Shown here in pieces: positions 34,147-43,240 of a DNA stretch of 57,025 nt. Under the pieces are notes generated by a model. It did not search any database. It worked only from the letters and a program-made list of their open reading frames with translations, and was not told the DNA's origin. The DNA comes from Candidatus Omnitrophota bacterium (lineage in GTDB: Bacteria > Omnitrophota > Gorgyraeia > JABMRN01 > RBG-13-46-9): assembly GCA_024542975.1 (NCBI GenBank), contig JAMXCZ010000004.1, forward strand, positions 1-57,025, read 5' to 3'. The translations under genes and the position numbers were made by a program. Every line of letters begins with the position of its first letter. The stretch's first letter is position 1.

Positions 34147-35646
34147 CTAGGTGTTTTGTGCCTTTTGCATGAATTGGGCGATTTGGATGCGGCAGTTATT
34201 GGTTTTGCAGGGGAAAAATTGGAGAGTAAGCCTTCTTAAGATTATATCATCTGCGGTGAGGGCCATTTCCCTACCTACAGAATAGGCGATCTGGGCGCGG
34301 ATAGCAGGCGAGCAATCACAGATTCTTTCGGCAAGTGACTTATCTTTTTCAACAAACGCAAGTACATCCTCATAACGCGCCCCATATTTACCCATGAGAA
34401 AGGTAATCGTATTCGGATCTACGTTGTATTTTCTCGCTGCGTGATCACGATTTACGGAAATTTTCCCGCCGCCATAAAGGCGAAAAGGTTTTTTGACGCC
34501 TCTGTTAAATACTTTACGCAGGGTGTCTTCCGCAATTTTCCTATATGTAGTATATTTACCACCCGTTACAAACACAAGGCCTGACTTAGTTTCGACGAGC
34601 GCATGGCTGCGGGTAACTTTCGAAGGGCTCCCCTTTCTTCGGATAAGGGGCCTCAACCCGGCGAAGCTTGTGATAATATTTTTCCCGGAAAAATCTCTGT
34701 CCGGGAAAACGCGTTTTGTGCTTTCCGATAAATATCGAATATCCCCGGGAGAAGTTTCGACCCGGTCCGGGTTTTTGGCAAAACTCGTATCTGTAGTGCC
34801 TATCAAAGAATGTCCCATCCAGGGAATAACAAAAAAAATGCGGCCATCCCGATCAGATGGCAGTAAGAGGGCGTGATCGGAAAATTTTCCTTTATAGACA
34901 ATATGCGCTCCTTTTGTCGTGCGGATTATTTTCCTGGCGCGGTAGCTATCTTTTTTTAACAAATGGTTGGCCCAGGGGCCTACTGCGCAAACTATTTTCT
35001 TCGCGCGAACCTTAAAAACAGCCCCGCCTAAAACATCCCTCGCTAAAACGCCGGTAGCTTTTCCTCCCTCTTTCAAAAAAGAAACCACCTCAACATAATT
35101 AGCAATATCAGCCCCTTTTTCCACGGCCGATAATACATTTTCGAGGCAGAGCCGCGCATCATCCATCTGGGCGTCATAATAAAGCACGCCTCCCAGAAGC
35201 CCCTCGCGCCGGATCCCGGGAACAAGCTCTGATATGTTAACCGCGCTTAAACGGCGGTGTTTTCCGACCGAGCGCTTTCCGGCAAGGCCCTCATACAGAA
35301 AAACGCCCAATTTCATCATCCAGAGAGGGCGCTTATCCCCTTTATAGACCGGGATAATAAATGAAAGCGGGCGAACCAGATGCGGGGCAGCCTTCAGTTG
35401 GATGGCCCGTTCTTTCAGGCTTTCTTTCACGAGGCCAAAATCAAAATTTTCGAGATAGCGGATGCCTCCGTGGATCAATTTAGTGGATTTGCCGGAAGTC
35501 GCGCTTGCAAAATCTCCTTTCTCAAGAAGGGCAGCTTTCAAACCGTGATCCCCGGCCAAATGGGCAAGACCTGCGCCATTGATACCGCCGCCTACAACGA
35601 GAAGGTCATATTCCTTTTTGATAAATTTGTCGAAATTTCGTTCCAT
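34147..35646 (-). CDS. glpD: Glycerol-3-phosphate dehydrogenase (FAD-dependent)
   Basis: 499 residues. Dinucleotide-binding VVGGGINGAGLAHLAGDHG (16-34), ATSGKSTKLIHGGIRYL, LIGTTDTSF and VTGGKYTTYRKIAEDTL, plus the C-terminal helical DAO domain. Oxidises glycerol 3-phosphate to DHAP at the membrane, feeding quinones. The C-terminus carries a single CKTNNC, without the BFD Fe-S part of GlpA. The glpK stop is directly adjacent to its start. Confidence 0.93.
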   Translation of the reverse strand: MERNFDKFIKKEYDLLVVGGGINGAGLAHLAGDHGLKAALLEKGDFASATSGKSTKLIHGGIRYLENFDFGLVKESLKERAIQLKAAPHLVRPLSFIIPVYKGDKRPLWMMKLGVFLYEGLAGKRSVGKHRRLSAVNISELVPGIRREGLLGGVLYYDAQMDDARLCLENVLSAVEKGADIANYVEVVSFLKEGGKATGVLARDVLGGAVFKVRAKKIVCAVGPWANHLLKKDSYRARKIIRTTKGAHIVYKGKFSDHALLLPSDRDGRIFFVIPWMGHSLIGTTDTSFAKNPDRVETSPGDIRYLSESTKRVFPDRDFSGKNIITSFAGLRPLIRRKGSPSKVTRSHALVETKSGLVFVTGGKYTTYRKIAEDTLRKVFNRGVKKPFRLYGGGKISVNRDHAARKYNVDPNTITFLMGKYGARYEDVLAFVEKDKSLAERICDCSPAIRAQIAYSVGREMALTADDIILRRLTLQFFPCKTNNCRIQIAQFMQKAQNT

Positions 35647-37131
35647 TTACAAAGTTCTTCTTACAGCATCCTGCCAGCCGCTATACAGCTTCTCTCTTAC
35701 ATCGGCGGCCATGCCGGGTTTAAAAATCCGGCCCGGTTTGTGCATTTTCTTAAGATCCTTCTCTTTCCATAGGCCGATTGTGATACCGGCCAAATGCGTA
35801 ACTCCCTGCACCGTTGACTCAATGGTTTTCGGCCGAAGCACCTTTAAGCCCAGAATATCCGCTTGAAATTGCATAAGAAAATTATTCCGGCAGGCACCGC
35901 CGTCAACGCGCAGTTCTTTCACCTTTTTCCCGAAAGCCCTTTGCATAATATCAAAAACATCCCGCGTCTGGTAAGCAATGGATTCGAGAGCCGCGCGAAT
36001 AATGTGTTTCCTGGCGCTACCACGAGTGAGCCCGCAGATCAGGCCGCGGGCTTCACTGGCCCAATGCGGAGCCCCCAGGCCGGTAAAAGCAGGGACAAAA
36101 TAAACGCCGCCGCTATCTTTGACCCCACGGATTAATTTTTCGGTATCCCGGGCCTTTTTGATTACCCCAAGCCCATCCCTGAGCCATTGGAGAGCAGCGC
36201 CTGTAATAAAAATAGCGCCTTCCAACGCATAAATGGGCCGTCCCTTAACATCGCAACTAATTGTCGTAAGGAGCCCTCTTTTTGAGTAGATCAGCTTCTT
36301 GCCGGTATTAAAAACAAGGAAGTTGCCCGTTCCATAGGTATTTTTGATCTCGCCCGGCCCATAACAACCGTGCCCGTAAAGGGCGGCCTGCTGGTCGCCC
36401 ATTACAGCCGCTATCGGAATCCCCCCGGGGAGACCCGGGATTAGCCCGGATCTTGTTTCACCGAAAATAGAACCGGAATTTTGCACTTTCGGCAGAAGTG
36501 ATCCGGGAATGTTTAAAATCTTTAGAAGTTCCGGGTCCCAGGTTTTGTTCCGGATATTAAAGAGAAGTGTTCGGGACGCATTCGTCATGTCAGTCACATG
36601 CGAGCGGCCGCCGGTCAATTTCCATATGAGCCAGCTATCAATAGTTCCGAAACATATTTTCCCCGCCCCGGTTTTTGCCCGGAGCGAGGATATGTTATCC
36701 AGGAGCCACTTCACTTTGGTTCCCGAAAAATAAGGGTCTAAAATAAGGCCTGTTTTTTGGCGAAAGGTGCTTTCTAGTTTCTTTGCTTTTAGTTTTTTGC
36801 AAATATCCGCTGTCCTGCGGCATTGCCAGACAATAGCGCGCGCGGCAGGTTTTGAGGAGCCCCTTTCCCAGAGAACCGTAGTTTCCCGTTGGTTGGTAAT
36901 ACCGATCCCAATGATATTTTTCCCGGATATTCCCGCCTTTTGGATCGCTTCTTTGATAGCGGCTGCGCAAGAGCGCCAGATTTCATCGGCGTCATGCTCA
37001 ACCCATCCGGGCTTCGGAAAATACTGTTTAAATTCCCTGTAGGCGAGGGAAGCAACTTTTCCTTTTTGATCAAAGAGAAATGCGCGCGAACCCGTCGTCC
37101 CTTGATCTATGGATAAAATGTATTTCTTCAT
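35647..37131 (-). CDS. glpK: Glycerol kinase
   Basis: 494 residues from ATG 37131, which overlaps the stop of the upstream acyltransferase (ATGA). SIDQGTTGSRAFLFD, WVEHDADEIW, GITNQRETT, DQQAALYGHGC and VPAFTGLGAPHW are diagnostic. Phosphorylates glycerol to glycerol 3-phosphate, the substrate of the next gene's product. No GlpF facilitator is present here. Confidence 0.95.
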   Translation of the reverse strand: MKKYILSIDQGTTGSRAFLFDQKGKVASLAYREFKQYFPKPGWVEHDADEIWRSCAAAIKEAIQKAGISGKNIIGIGITNQRETTVLWERGSSKPAARAIVWQCRRTADICKKLKAKKLESTFRQKTGLILDPYFSGTKVKWLLDNISSLRAKTGAGKICFGTIDSWLIWKLTGGRSHVTDMTNASRTLLFNIRNKTWDPELLKILNIPGSLLPKVQNSGSIFGETRSGLIPGLPGGIPIAAVMGDQQAALYGHGCYGPGEIKNTYGTGNFLVFNTGKKLIYSKRGLLTTISCDVKGRPIYALEGAIFITGAALQWLRDGLGVIKKARDTEKLIRGVKDSGGVYFVPAFTGLGAPHWASEARGLICGLTRGSARKHIIRAALESIAYQTRDVFDIMQRAFGKKVKELRVDGGACRNNFLMQFQADILGLKVLRPKTIESTVQGVTHLAGITIGLWKEKDLKKMHKPGRIFKPGMAADVREKLYSGWQDAVRRTL

Positions 37132-38015
37132 ATAACATGCCTTTTGTTTTTCCACCGTTTATGCGTCCACATCCACTGCTCCGGATAGGCGCGAATCTTT
37201 TCTTCCAGAAGGTGGTTAAGTTTTTTTGTTGCGTTTTCCACCCAATTCTTATCGCTTTTGTCGGGAAGTATTTCCGGCTCTATATGCATTTCGTATTCTC
37301 CGCTTGATACCCTGACGAAATACGCGGGAATAAGAGCGCAATTTGTCCTTTTTGCGAATTCCGCCGGTATGGCGGTAGTCGAGGTCGGGCGCCCAAAAAA
37401 ATCAATCCATAACCCGTAGTTACCTGCCCATTGATCAATTGCAATACCTACGCCGTAATTTTTTTTGAGCCTTGAAAAAATCGCTTTGGGGCCTGTGTCC
37501 TTATCGATATAGTAAAGGCCCATCATTCTTCTCAGCGACTTTATCCACTCGTAAAAGTAAGGGTTTTTTATGGGCCGGCCCAGGATGGCGGTGTGATATT
37601 TTTTTTGATATGAAATAAGGCCCATATACTCCCAGGGGCCCAGGTGGCACATGGCAAGAATAAAACCCTTGCCCCGGGCAAAAGCGTGATCCATGTGCTC
37701 AGCACCTTGAAACCGAATATGTTTCTCCGATATTTTAATAAACTTCGGTAATCTAAAAAATTCCATGAAAGAAGTTGTCAAATTGCGGAAGGATTCCAGG
37801 GCGATGCGTATTTTTTCCCGATTTGATTTGGTGCTTCCGAAGGCAATGTTGAGATTCCCAATAGCGGTTTTTCTTCTGCCCGCGAGCGCCAGGAACAAAA
37901 TATCCCCGACCCTTCTCGCTATCCAGGTGGCGATAGTTATGGGAAAAAAATTGATAAACGCCATTATAGCGCGCACAAATATATATTCGATAAAATTCCA
38001 CTTTATATTTTTCAT
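37128..38015 (-). CDS. Lipid A-type lauroyl/myristoyl acyltransferase (LpxL/HtrB family)
   Basis: 295 residues, N-terminal membrane helix, catalytic H-x4-E in CHLGPWEYMGLI, GRPIKNPYFYEW, AIDQWAGNYGLWIDFFGRP and the C-terminal PEQWMWTHKRWK typical of the family. Adds secondary acyl chains to lipid A or acts on other lipids, so the cell is probably diderm. Overlaps rlmN and glpK by 4 bp each. Confidence 0.92.
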   Translation of the reverse strand: MKNIKWNFIEYIFVRAIMAFINFFPITIATWIARRVGDILFLALAGRRKTAIGNLNIAFGSTKSNREKIRIALESFRNLTTSFMEFFRLPKFIKISEKHIRFQGAEHMDHAFARGKGFILAMCHLGPWEYMGLISYQKKYHTAILGRPIKNPYFYEWIKSLRRMMGLYYIDKDTGPKAIFSRLKKNYGVGIAIDQWAGNYGLWIDFFGRPTSTTAIPAEFAKRTNCALIPAYFVRVSSGEYEMHIEPEILPDKSDKNWVENATKKLNHLLEEKIRAYPEQWMWTHKRWKNKRHVI

Positions 38016-39037
38016 TTCCTTCTACCCGCCAACTGCCCGCAGGCAGCGAGAACGTCTTTCCCTTTTGATTCGCGTAATGTTGCCTTTACTTTTTTCCCGA
38101 TAAGGCGCTGTTTAAACATATTTACCTTTTTGCGCTCGGGAGGCCAAAGGCTTGAACCGGAAATCGCGCTGCACAATATTAAATTTACCTTCGCTCTAAG
38201 CCGCCTTGCTATTGAGATAAGCCCATCCGCGTCTTGCGCAGAATCGTTCACTCCTTTCATTAAAACATACTCGAGCGTAATCATCCTGCCTGTTTTTTCT
38301 ATGTAGCCCTCGCACGCTTTAATAAGCGCCTCCAGGGGGTACTTTCTGTTAACCGGCATAAGCGCGGATCTTTTTCTATCGCCTGTGGCGTGAAGCGACA
38401 GCGACAGGTTGACCTGGAGCCCCAGATTCTTAAGTTTTTCTATCCCGGGAATGATTCCGCATGTCGAAATGGTAATTCTTCTTGAACCTATGCCCATTCC
38501 CTTCGGATCATTCATTATTGCAATCGCTTTTGCTACATTTTCATAGTTGTCCAGCGGTTCGCCCATACCCATAAATACATAGTTTGTTACCTTATGTTTG
38601 AGTTCGCGCTCGAGGTAAAGAATTTGACCGGTAATTTCTGACGGCGTGAGGTCTCTGTCAAAGCCTCCGCGCCCGCTTGAGCAAAATGCGCAGGCAAATT
38701 TACAACCAACCTGGGTAGAAAGGCACACGGTATTTCTATGTTTTGCATGTATAAGGACCGTCTCTATGAAGCGGTTGTCGGTAAGTTCAAATACAAATTT
38801 TTCCGTCCCGTCAATTGACTTAAGATGCTTATATAGTTTAAGCTTCCCGATGTAATAGCTACGGCCGAGGGCGGTTTTAAGCGTTTGCGGAATATTGCCC
38901 ATCTCATCAAAGCTATGCACGCCAACTCGATAAAGCCAGGAGAATATCTGCCCGGCCCTGTAAGGCGGTTCATTGATTTCGATCAATGCCTCTTTGAGCG
39001 CGTTTAAAGTAAGGTTTTTAATGTCTTTCTTGCGCAT
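38012..39037 (-). CDS. rlmN: 23S rRNA (adenine2503-C2)-methyltransferase
   Basis: 341 residues. Radical SAM motif CKFACAFCSSGRGG, FMGMGEPLDNY, SLHATGDRKRSALMPVN, EYVLMKGVND, and the C-terminal acceptor cysteine in DVLAACGQL. Modifies A2503 of 23S rRNA (and possibly tRNA A37). First gene of the rlmN-lpxL-glpK-glpD unit; the likely backbone boundary of the island that starts at 39052. Confidence 0.96.
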   Translation of the reverse strand: MRKKDIKNLTLNALKEALIEINEPPYRAGQIFSWLYRVGVHSFDEMGNIPQTLKTALGRSYYIGKLKLYKHLKSIDGTEKFVFELTDNRFIETVLIHAKHRNTVCLSTQVGCKFACAFCSSGRGGFDRDLTPSEITGQILYLERELKHKVTNYVFMGMGEPLDNYENVAKAIAIMNDPKGMGIGSRRITISTCGIIPGIEKLKNLGLQVNLSLSLHATGDRKRSALMPVNRKYPLEALIKACEGYIEKTGRMITLEYVLMKGVNDSAQDADGLISIARRLRAKVNLILCSAISGSSLWPPERKKVNMFKQRLIGKKVKATLRESKGKDVLAACGQLAGRRK

Positions 39038-39051
39038 ATTTTCTGTTAATG

Positions 39052-39066
39052 AGAATGGCGGAGAAG
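39052..39066. repeat. tRNA-Ser 3'-end fragment, scar 1
   Basis: AGAATGGCGGAGAAG matches the reverse-complement 3' end of tRNA-Ser(GGA) (TGGCGGAGAAG) plus AGAA shared with scars 2 and 3. It lies in the gap just upstream of rlmN. Divergence follows after GAAG. Confidence 0.5.
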
Positions 39067-39126
39067 GTGATTGGGTATAATGTAAAATATTTTTCTTTTA
39101 AAAAGCGGCCTGGCCTCTTTTACCTT

Positions 39127-39303
39127 TTACGCTACCGGACATTTTTTGTCAGAATAGGCACATATAACACAACAGATATTTTTGGGCGTAGAAATAGTTT
39201 TCTTACATTCTTCGCATTTATAAAGCAGGAGGCAACTTTTATCTGGTATCTCTATCTTTTGAATATGCTTACATTCCGGGCATTTAATATTAGCTCTCGT
39301 CAT
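39127..39303 (-). CDS. Small cysteine-rich protein, GDCCVxC-like
   Basis: 58 residues from ATG 39303. MTRANIKCPECKHIQ, SCLLLYKCEECKK and NICCVICAYSDKKCPVA reproduce the layout of GDCCVxC-domain proteins (CxxC, YxCxxC, CCVxC, Cys-Pro tail), with NICCVIC instead of GDCCVFC. Ten cysteines in 58 residues point to metal or thiol chemistry; relatives are linked to mercury or selenium contexts. No neighbour indicates a role. Confidence 0.75.
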   Translation of the reverse strand: MTRANIKCPECKHIQKIEIPDKSCLLLYKCEECKKTISTPKNICCVICAYSDKKCPVA

Positions 39304-39322
39304 AATTGATGTATGCTATAAG

Positions 39323-39739
39323 TCACCATTTTTTCTCCCAAAGCTGATACACAATAATCTTTTCTAAACTTCCGCTATTCATACCCCGATGGCCTTTGTG
39401 ATTTTTGTTAAAAACACCATCCATTAAGACATATTTTCCGTTGAGTTCCTGAAGCTGCTGCCGTTTAGAACCAAGTGTCTTGTAATCGGGCTCGATCCAG
39501 AGAGAATTCTTATATATCCTGTGCTCGTAATGCTCTTTTGTAAGCCAAATTCCGTTCCCTTCAAACTCGATTCTCGCAACGCCAATAACACGCACCCGTT
39601 TTCCATGGTACTTCTCTGGATTAGCAATGAGCTGGATCAAAGATACTTTTAGTCCTTTTTGCCCTGCTGAGCCAAACGCAGCGCAAAGGCCAAGAACGAG
39701 AAAAGTTCCACCTATAATCATCATGATATTCCGTTTCAC
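39323..39739 (-). CDS. Secreted OB-fold-like protein of unknown function
   Basis: 138 residues: hydrophobic signal (6-24), then VSLIQLIANPEKYHGKRVRV, IGVARIEFEGNGIWLTKEHY and a C-terminal region with YVLMDGVFNKNHKG, a pattern of short beta strands seen in small secreted OB-like proteins. ATGA overlap with the radical SAM gene upstream (39736), so translationally coupled to it. Confidence 0.68.
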   Translation of the reverse strand: MKRNIMMIIGGTFLVLGLCAAFGSAGQKGLKVSLIQLIANPEKYHGKRVRVIGVARIEFEGNGIWLTKEHYEHRIYKNSLWIEPDYKTLGSKRQQLQELNGKYVLMDGVFNKNHKGHRGMNSGSLEKIIVYQLWEKKW

Positions 39740-41178
39740 TTGTTACTTATGAATATACGCCTCAAGGAATCGCCAAGGCGTTTCTTTTGTATCTCTTTTA
39801 CAAGGAGAACCTTTAGTAAGAATGGGGCAGCGATAATAAATGATATTATTTCGCGAAAAGTAAAAAGTCCTATAGTAAGAAATTTCCACGATATTTTTAA
39901 TATCTTAAAAGGTGTATAGAAAGAAAATTTTATTCTTTTGCCTATCTTTTTGAGCGCCGGATGGCTGTACATATCGGAGTAACCCTCGCCTCTATCGGTA
40001 ACATGGTATCCCGGTGTTCTCTTGGCAAGTTCTTTAAGCGGCGAATATTTATCTACTCTCAGCTTACTACAGGCTATAGAATCAACTCCTATTTCTTTCG
40101 CAAATTTTGGTATACACATCATCTCTTCTTCAACTTCGCCTATATTGCCGTAAATAAAGGACCCGTGGGTAAACATAGGGTATTTCCTTAACATCGAGAA
40201 AGCCTTTCTTACGGTATTTGAGTCAAATCCTTTATTAAGCTGCGTCAAGATATGATCATGAGGAGACTCCAGGCCTAACAGCAGTACCTTAAATCCGGCT
40301 TTTATCATTTTATCCAGTAATGAAGGATGGTTGGCTATCTCAATACGAGCCTGGACTATAAAACGCTTCCTTATCTTTCGTTCTATGATCAGATCACATA
40401 TTTTCTCGGCCCTTTTTGGTTCCACGGCAAAGTTGTCGTCAAAAAAAACCACGGTATCCGCTTTAATGCTTTCGAGTTCTTCGATAACGGAATTAATGCT
40501 ACGCGCCGAATATGTTCGCTTTTGGCCTAGCGGATTGATATTGAATGTGCAGAATTTACAATTGTGGGGGCAGCCTCTTGCGGTCAAAATATAGTCATAT
40601 GTCGCGCTTGTTACATTAACGTCTCCCATCTTTATTCTATACCGGTAGCGTCTTAAATCTCGGTCCGGAATGGCTACGGTATTTACATCGGGCAGGGGCC
40701 TGTTTGCATTGTGAATGACTTTATCATTTTTCCTGTAAGAGATGCCCAGGATATTCTCGAGCGGCGCATCTTTTAATATCTCCTTTATCGTTTCTTCAGC
40801 TTCTCCCCTTGCTATGATCTGTGTATTCGGGCAGATACTGAAGAGTTCCTGAACGCGCTCTGTTGCTTTATAACCTCCTATTACAAGCGGTATATTGTCC
40901 GGAAGTAAATTCAGCCTAACGCATACATCCTCAAACTGGCGATCCCATCTGATGCTGGCGCATACAATATCTATTTTTTCCTTGCGAATAAAATCAGCCA
41001 ACTTATTCGGATCGCTTAGATCTTTTTCATATCTCAGATCGAGCAGGGTTAGCTTTTCTACGAAATCTTTGGCGCTTGTAGCCACATATTCGAGGCCCGT
41101 AGGCGGAAAAACCCCCATAATGCTTGTAGAAGCGCTCTCCAGGTAGGGATTAAGGAATAAAGCGTGTTTATATTTCAT
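39736..41178 (-). CDS. B12-binding radical SAM protein, copy 2
   Basis: 480 residues from ATG 41178, chosen because this gives exactly the start (MKYKHALF) and length of copy 1 at 28829. Cluster motif CPHNCKFC, LLLGLESPHDHIL, and the same conserved C-terminal end RRIFISNK. The two copies look roughly 70% identical by eye. It lies 10 bp after a methyltransferase gene and downstream of a secreted cyclophilin. Function unknown; the hydrophobic tail suggests a membrane or lipid substrate. Confidence 0.84.
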   Translation of the reverse strand: MKYKHALFLNPYLESASTSIMGVFPPTGLEYVATSAKDFVEKLTLLDLRYEKDLSDPNKLADFIRKEKIDIVCASIRWDRQFEDVCVRLNLLPDNIPLVIGGYKATERVQELFSICPNTQIIARGEAEETIKEILKDAPLENILGISYRKNDKVIHNANRPLPDVNTVAIPDRDLRRYRYRIKMGDVNVTSATYDYILTARGCPHNCKFCTFNINPLGQKRTYSARSINSVIEELESIKADTVVFFDDNFAVEPKRAEKICDLIIERKIRKRFIVQARIEIANHPSLLDKMIKAGFKVLLLGLESPHDHILTQLNKGFDSNTVRKAFSMLRKYPMFTHGSFIYGNIGEVEEEMMCIPKFAKEIGVDSIACSKLRVDKYSPLKELAKRTPGYHVTDRGEGYSDMYSHPALKKIGKRIKFSFYTPFKILKISWKFLTIGLFTFREIISFIIAAPFLLKVLLVKEIQKKRLGDSLRRIFISNK

Positions 41179-41188
41179 TTGTATTAAA

Positions 41189-41803
41189 TTATTTCCATCC
41201 GATAACACCCAATCCTGCACCTTTTCTTATGCTTACATCCGAAGCATCAAAGGCATTGTCTTCAAATTCCTCCTTTAGCTCACTCCACAATCTCCTCATG
41301 TCATCACATTGCCTAATATCATCTAATACCAGATAACGGGGATTCAGCTTACCGGCATAAATATTTATGTTATTTCTCGTATGCTCATACTCATGCAGTG
41401 AGTCGATATAAATTAGGTCCGCCTCACCATCAAAAGACTTTACTGCTTTTTCTACAACCTCATTACTTAACGAATCACCCTGTATCCTTTTAATATGGGG
41501 ATATTTACTAAAACCATCTTCATTTTTACGCGTAATGTCCACCGTTACTATTCGGCTTTTAGCGATGCCGTCCTCATCTACGCCCTTACTGATCGCCATA
41601 ATAGAGCCACCGCAATTCGTCCCTATCTCAAGAATTTGAGAAAGCCTCTGTATTCTCACAAGCCCTGCAAGAAAAAAATAATAGTTGGTCGGACGCTTAA
41701 GAAAAGAGCACGGCCCGGTTGTCTCGCCATAATAACAATCCGAAAGATCTATATTGACCCCAATACTCATGGCATCTTCGCAGATTGTCTTTAAATATCC
41801 CAT
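41189..41803 (-). CDS. Class I SAM-dependent methyltransferase-like protein
   Basis: 204 residues. ILEIGTNCGGSIMAI matches the SAM-binding glycine loop, VTVDITRKNEDGF is the acidic-strand region, and IYIDSLHEYEHTRNNI resembles the Methyltransf_24/CmcI group that methylates small molecules or sugars. Two bp after the cyclophilin stop. May act with the radical SAM enzyme encoded next. Confidence 0.75.
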   Translation of the reverse strand: MGYLKTICEDAMSIGVNIDLSDCYYGETTGPCSFLKRPTNYYFFLAGLVRIQRLSQILEIGTNCGGSIMAISKGVDEDGIAKSRIVTVDITRKNEDGFSKYPHIKRIQGDSLSNEVVEKAVKSFDGEADLIYIDSLHEYEHTRNNINIYAGKLNPRYLVLDDIRQCDDMRRLWSELKEEFEDNAFDASDVSIRKGAGLGVIGWK

Positions 41804-41805
41804 CC

Positions 41806-42351
41806 TTAATTGATATAAGCCTTTATGATTTTTTGTTCGGCTAAAGGCTTGTCTTGCGAGTTCGCGGGTTGATTTTCTATTTTTTGGATATTTTCATATC
41901 CTGCAGAAACTACTCCGAAAATAGTATGCCTTCCGTTCAGCCACGGCGTTGGGGCAGTCGTGATAAAAAACTGGCTTCCGTTTGTGGCGGGCCCGGAATT
42001 GGCCATTGCAAGGATTCCGGCCTTATCGAACTTAATGTTTTTATCAAATTCGTCTTCAAAAGGGCGCCCCCAGATAGAGTTTCCGCCCCGTCCCGTCCCT
42101 GTAGGGTCTCCCCCCTGAACCATGAATTTTTTTATCACACGGTGAAAAATTATGCCGTCGTAATACCCTTTTTTAACTAATTCTACAAAATTTTCGCACG
42201 CCTTTGGTGCAACTTCAGGAAAAAGTTTTACCCCAACGACTCCTTGAGTAGTTTCCAAAATAACATCGGCGTCTTTCATGGATTCATTCTCCCCGTATGT
42301 ACTTAACGACATGGATACACAATATAATAGTAACAAAAATATCTTTTTCAT
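41806..42351 (-). CDS. Secreted cyclophilin-type peptidyl-prolyl isomerase
   Basis: 181 residues with signal peptide (1-20). FHRVIKKFMVQGGDPTGTGRGG, AMANSGPATNGSQFFIT and LNGRHTIFG are canonical cyclophilin motifs. GAGGAGACGGCTAAAG before the ATG. First gene of the cyclophilin-methyltransferase-radical SAM unit; likely periplasmic protein folding factor. Confidence 0.93.
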   Translation of the reverse strand: MKKIFLLLLYCVSMSLSTYGENESMKDADVILETTQGVVGVKLFPEVAPKACENFVELVKKGYYDGIIFHRVIKKFMVQGGDPTGTGRGGNSIWGRPFEDEFDKNIKFDKAGILAMANSGPATNGSQFFITTAPTPWLNGRHTIFGVVSAGYENIQKIENQPANSQDKPLAEQKIIKAYIN

Positions 42352-42378
42352 CTTTAGCCGTCTCCTCCTATTATCAAG

Positions 42379-42399
42379 AATGGCGGAGAGGCGGGGAGT
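42379..42399. repeat. tRNA-Ser 3'-end fragment, scar 2 (degenerate)
   Basis: AATGGCGGAGAGGCGGGGAGT differs from the tRNA-Ser(GGA) 3' end at three positions over 19 and keeps the AGAA flank seen in scars 1 and 3. Located between the cyclophilin start and the rubrerythrin-like gene. Confidence 0.45.
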
Positions 42400-42438
42400 T
42401 TTGTAAACACAATTTCCTAACTCTCCGTCGGATAATAG

Positions 42439-42465
42439 GTTATAACATAACTTGTTTTATGTCAA
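42439..42465 (-). promoter_or_regulatory. Candidate promoter of the cyclophilin unit
   Basis: TTGACA (42465-42460), 15-bp spacer, TATAAC (42444-42439). The spacer is short. No gene in 42352-42603, which otherwise holds scar 2 and unassigned AT-rich DNA. Confidence 0.45.
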
Positions 42466-42603
42466 GGAATTAAGTAGCGCGGATGGTTACATTTGGTTGC
42501 ATTTGTATGCAGGTATCACTAACTTGAATGGGCATCATTTAGGCATCGGGATAACGTTAGGGGGGCATTCCTCCAAAGATTTCCTGGGATATATTTTTGT
42601 CTA

Positions 42604-43023
42604 TTAAAAATACCTCTTTATCAATCCTTCTAACGCCCGGGCATGCCTTCCTTCATCTCTGCTTGACTCATTAAAAAAATCATGGGCCGGATCGATCCCT
42701 TTTTCTTTCGATTTTGTGGCCGCTGATTTCTTGCCCTTATTAGCCATCGTTTCACCGGCAAGCATCTTCTGCAGGTTCTCTTTTGTATTTTCAGATATCA
42801 ATCCGTTTAATTCAGCGAATTGCGCGGCATGGTTTGCTTCCTCCCAGGCGATCTTCTCAAGGGATATAGCCACTTCCGGATACCCCTGTCTTTCGGCTTG
42901 TCTGGCCATTGCCAGATATAATCCAACCTCGGAACATTCCCCCTGAAAATTCTGTTGGACTTCTTTCTCCACTTCACTTGCTTTAGTTACACCAATTTTG
43001 TTCTCATTGACCAACTCTGCCAT
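42604..43023 (-). CDS. Rubrerythrin-like diiron protein without rubredoxin domain
   Basis: 139 residues from ATG 43023, preceded by AAGGAGGATGAA. Ferritin-like four-helix bundle ligands: [28 protein letters not shown] (ExxH) and [17 protein letters not shown] (E...DExxH). No CxxC rubredoxin part, unlike standard rubrerythrin. Likely a peroxide-reducing or iron-binding protein. Last gene of the fur3 unit, as expected for a PerR-type regulon. Confidence 0.86.
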   Translation of the reverse strand: MAELVNENKIGVTKASEVEKEVQQNFQGECSEVGLYLAMARQAERQGYPEVAISLEKIAWEEANHAAQFAELNGLISENTKENLQKMLAGETMANKGKKSAATKSKEKGIDPAHDFFNESSRDEGRHARALEGLIKRYF

Positions 43024-43036
43024 TTCATCCTCCTTC

Positions 43037-43240
43037 TTAACTTTGTAGACCATTTAGACGCTTCTTCAGTACCTCTATTTCTTCTTCCACTCCTTCTATC
43101 TGTATCCATAGGTCCGCAGAATCCCTATGATGTCTTCCACCGCATCTATCCTCCTTGGGTGTATGGGTTTTCTTTCCCAGCGCTTCTAATTCTTTTTGTT
43201 TGCTCTCTAACTCAGCTTTTACACTCTCTGCATTTTCCAT
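43037..43240 (-). CDS. Small coiled-coil protein
   Basis: 67 residues: heptad-like Glu/Lys helices at 1-24 and 45-67 separated by [18 protein letters not shown]. Overlaps the fur3 3' end by 29 bp, with AGGATAAATTTTT before the ATG. Located between fur3 and the rubrerythrin-like gene with 13 bp to the latter. Unknown function; existence supported by position and spacing. Confidence 0.6.
   Translation of the reverse strand: MENAESVKAELESKQKELEALGKKTHTPKEDRCGGRHHRDSADLWIQIEGVEEEIEVLKKRLNGLQS

Noticed and set aside
42466-42603. Riboswitch or small gene between the cyclophilin promoter and the rubrerythrin gene
   Set aside because: No recognisable aptamer, start with ribosome site or stable conserved fold could be supported.
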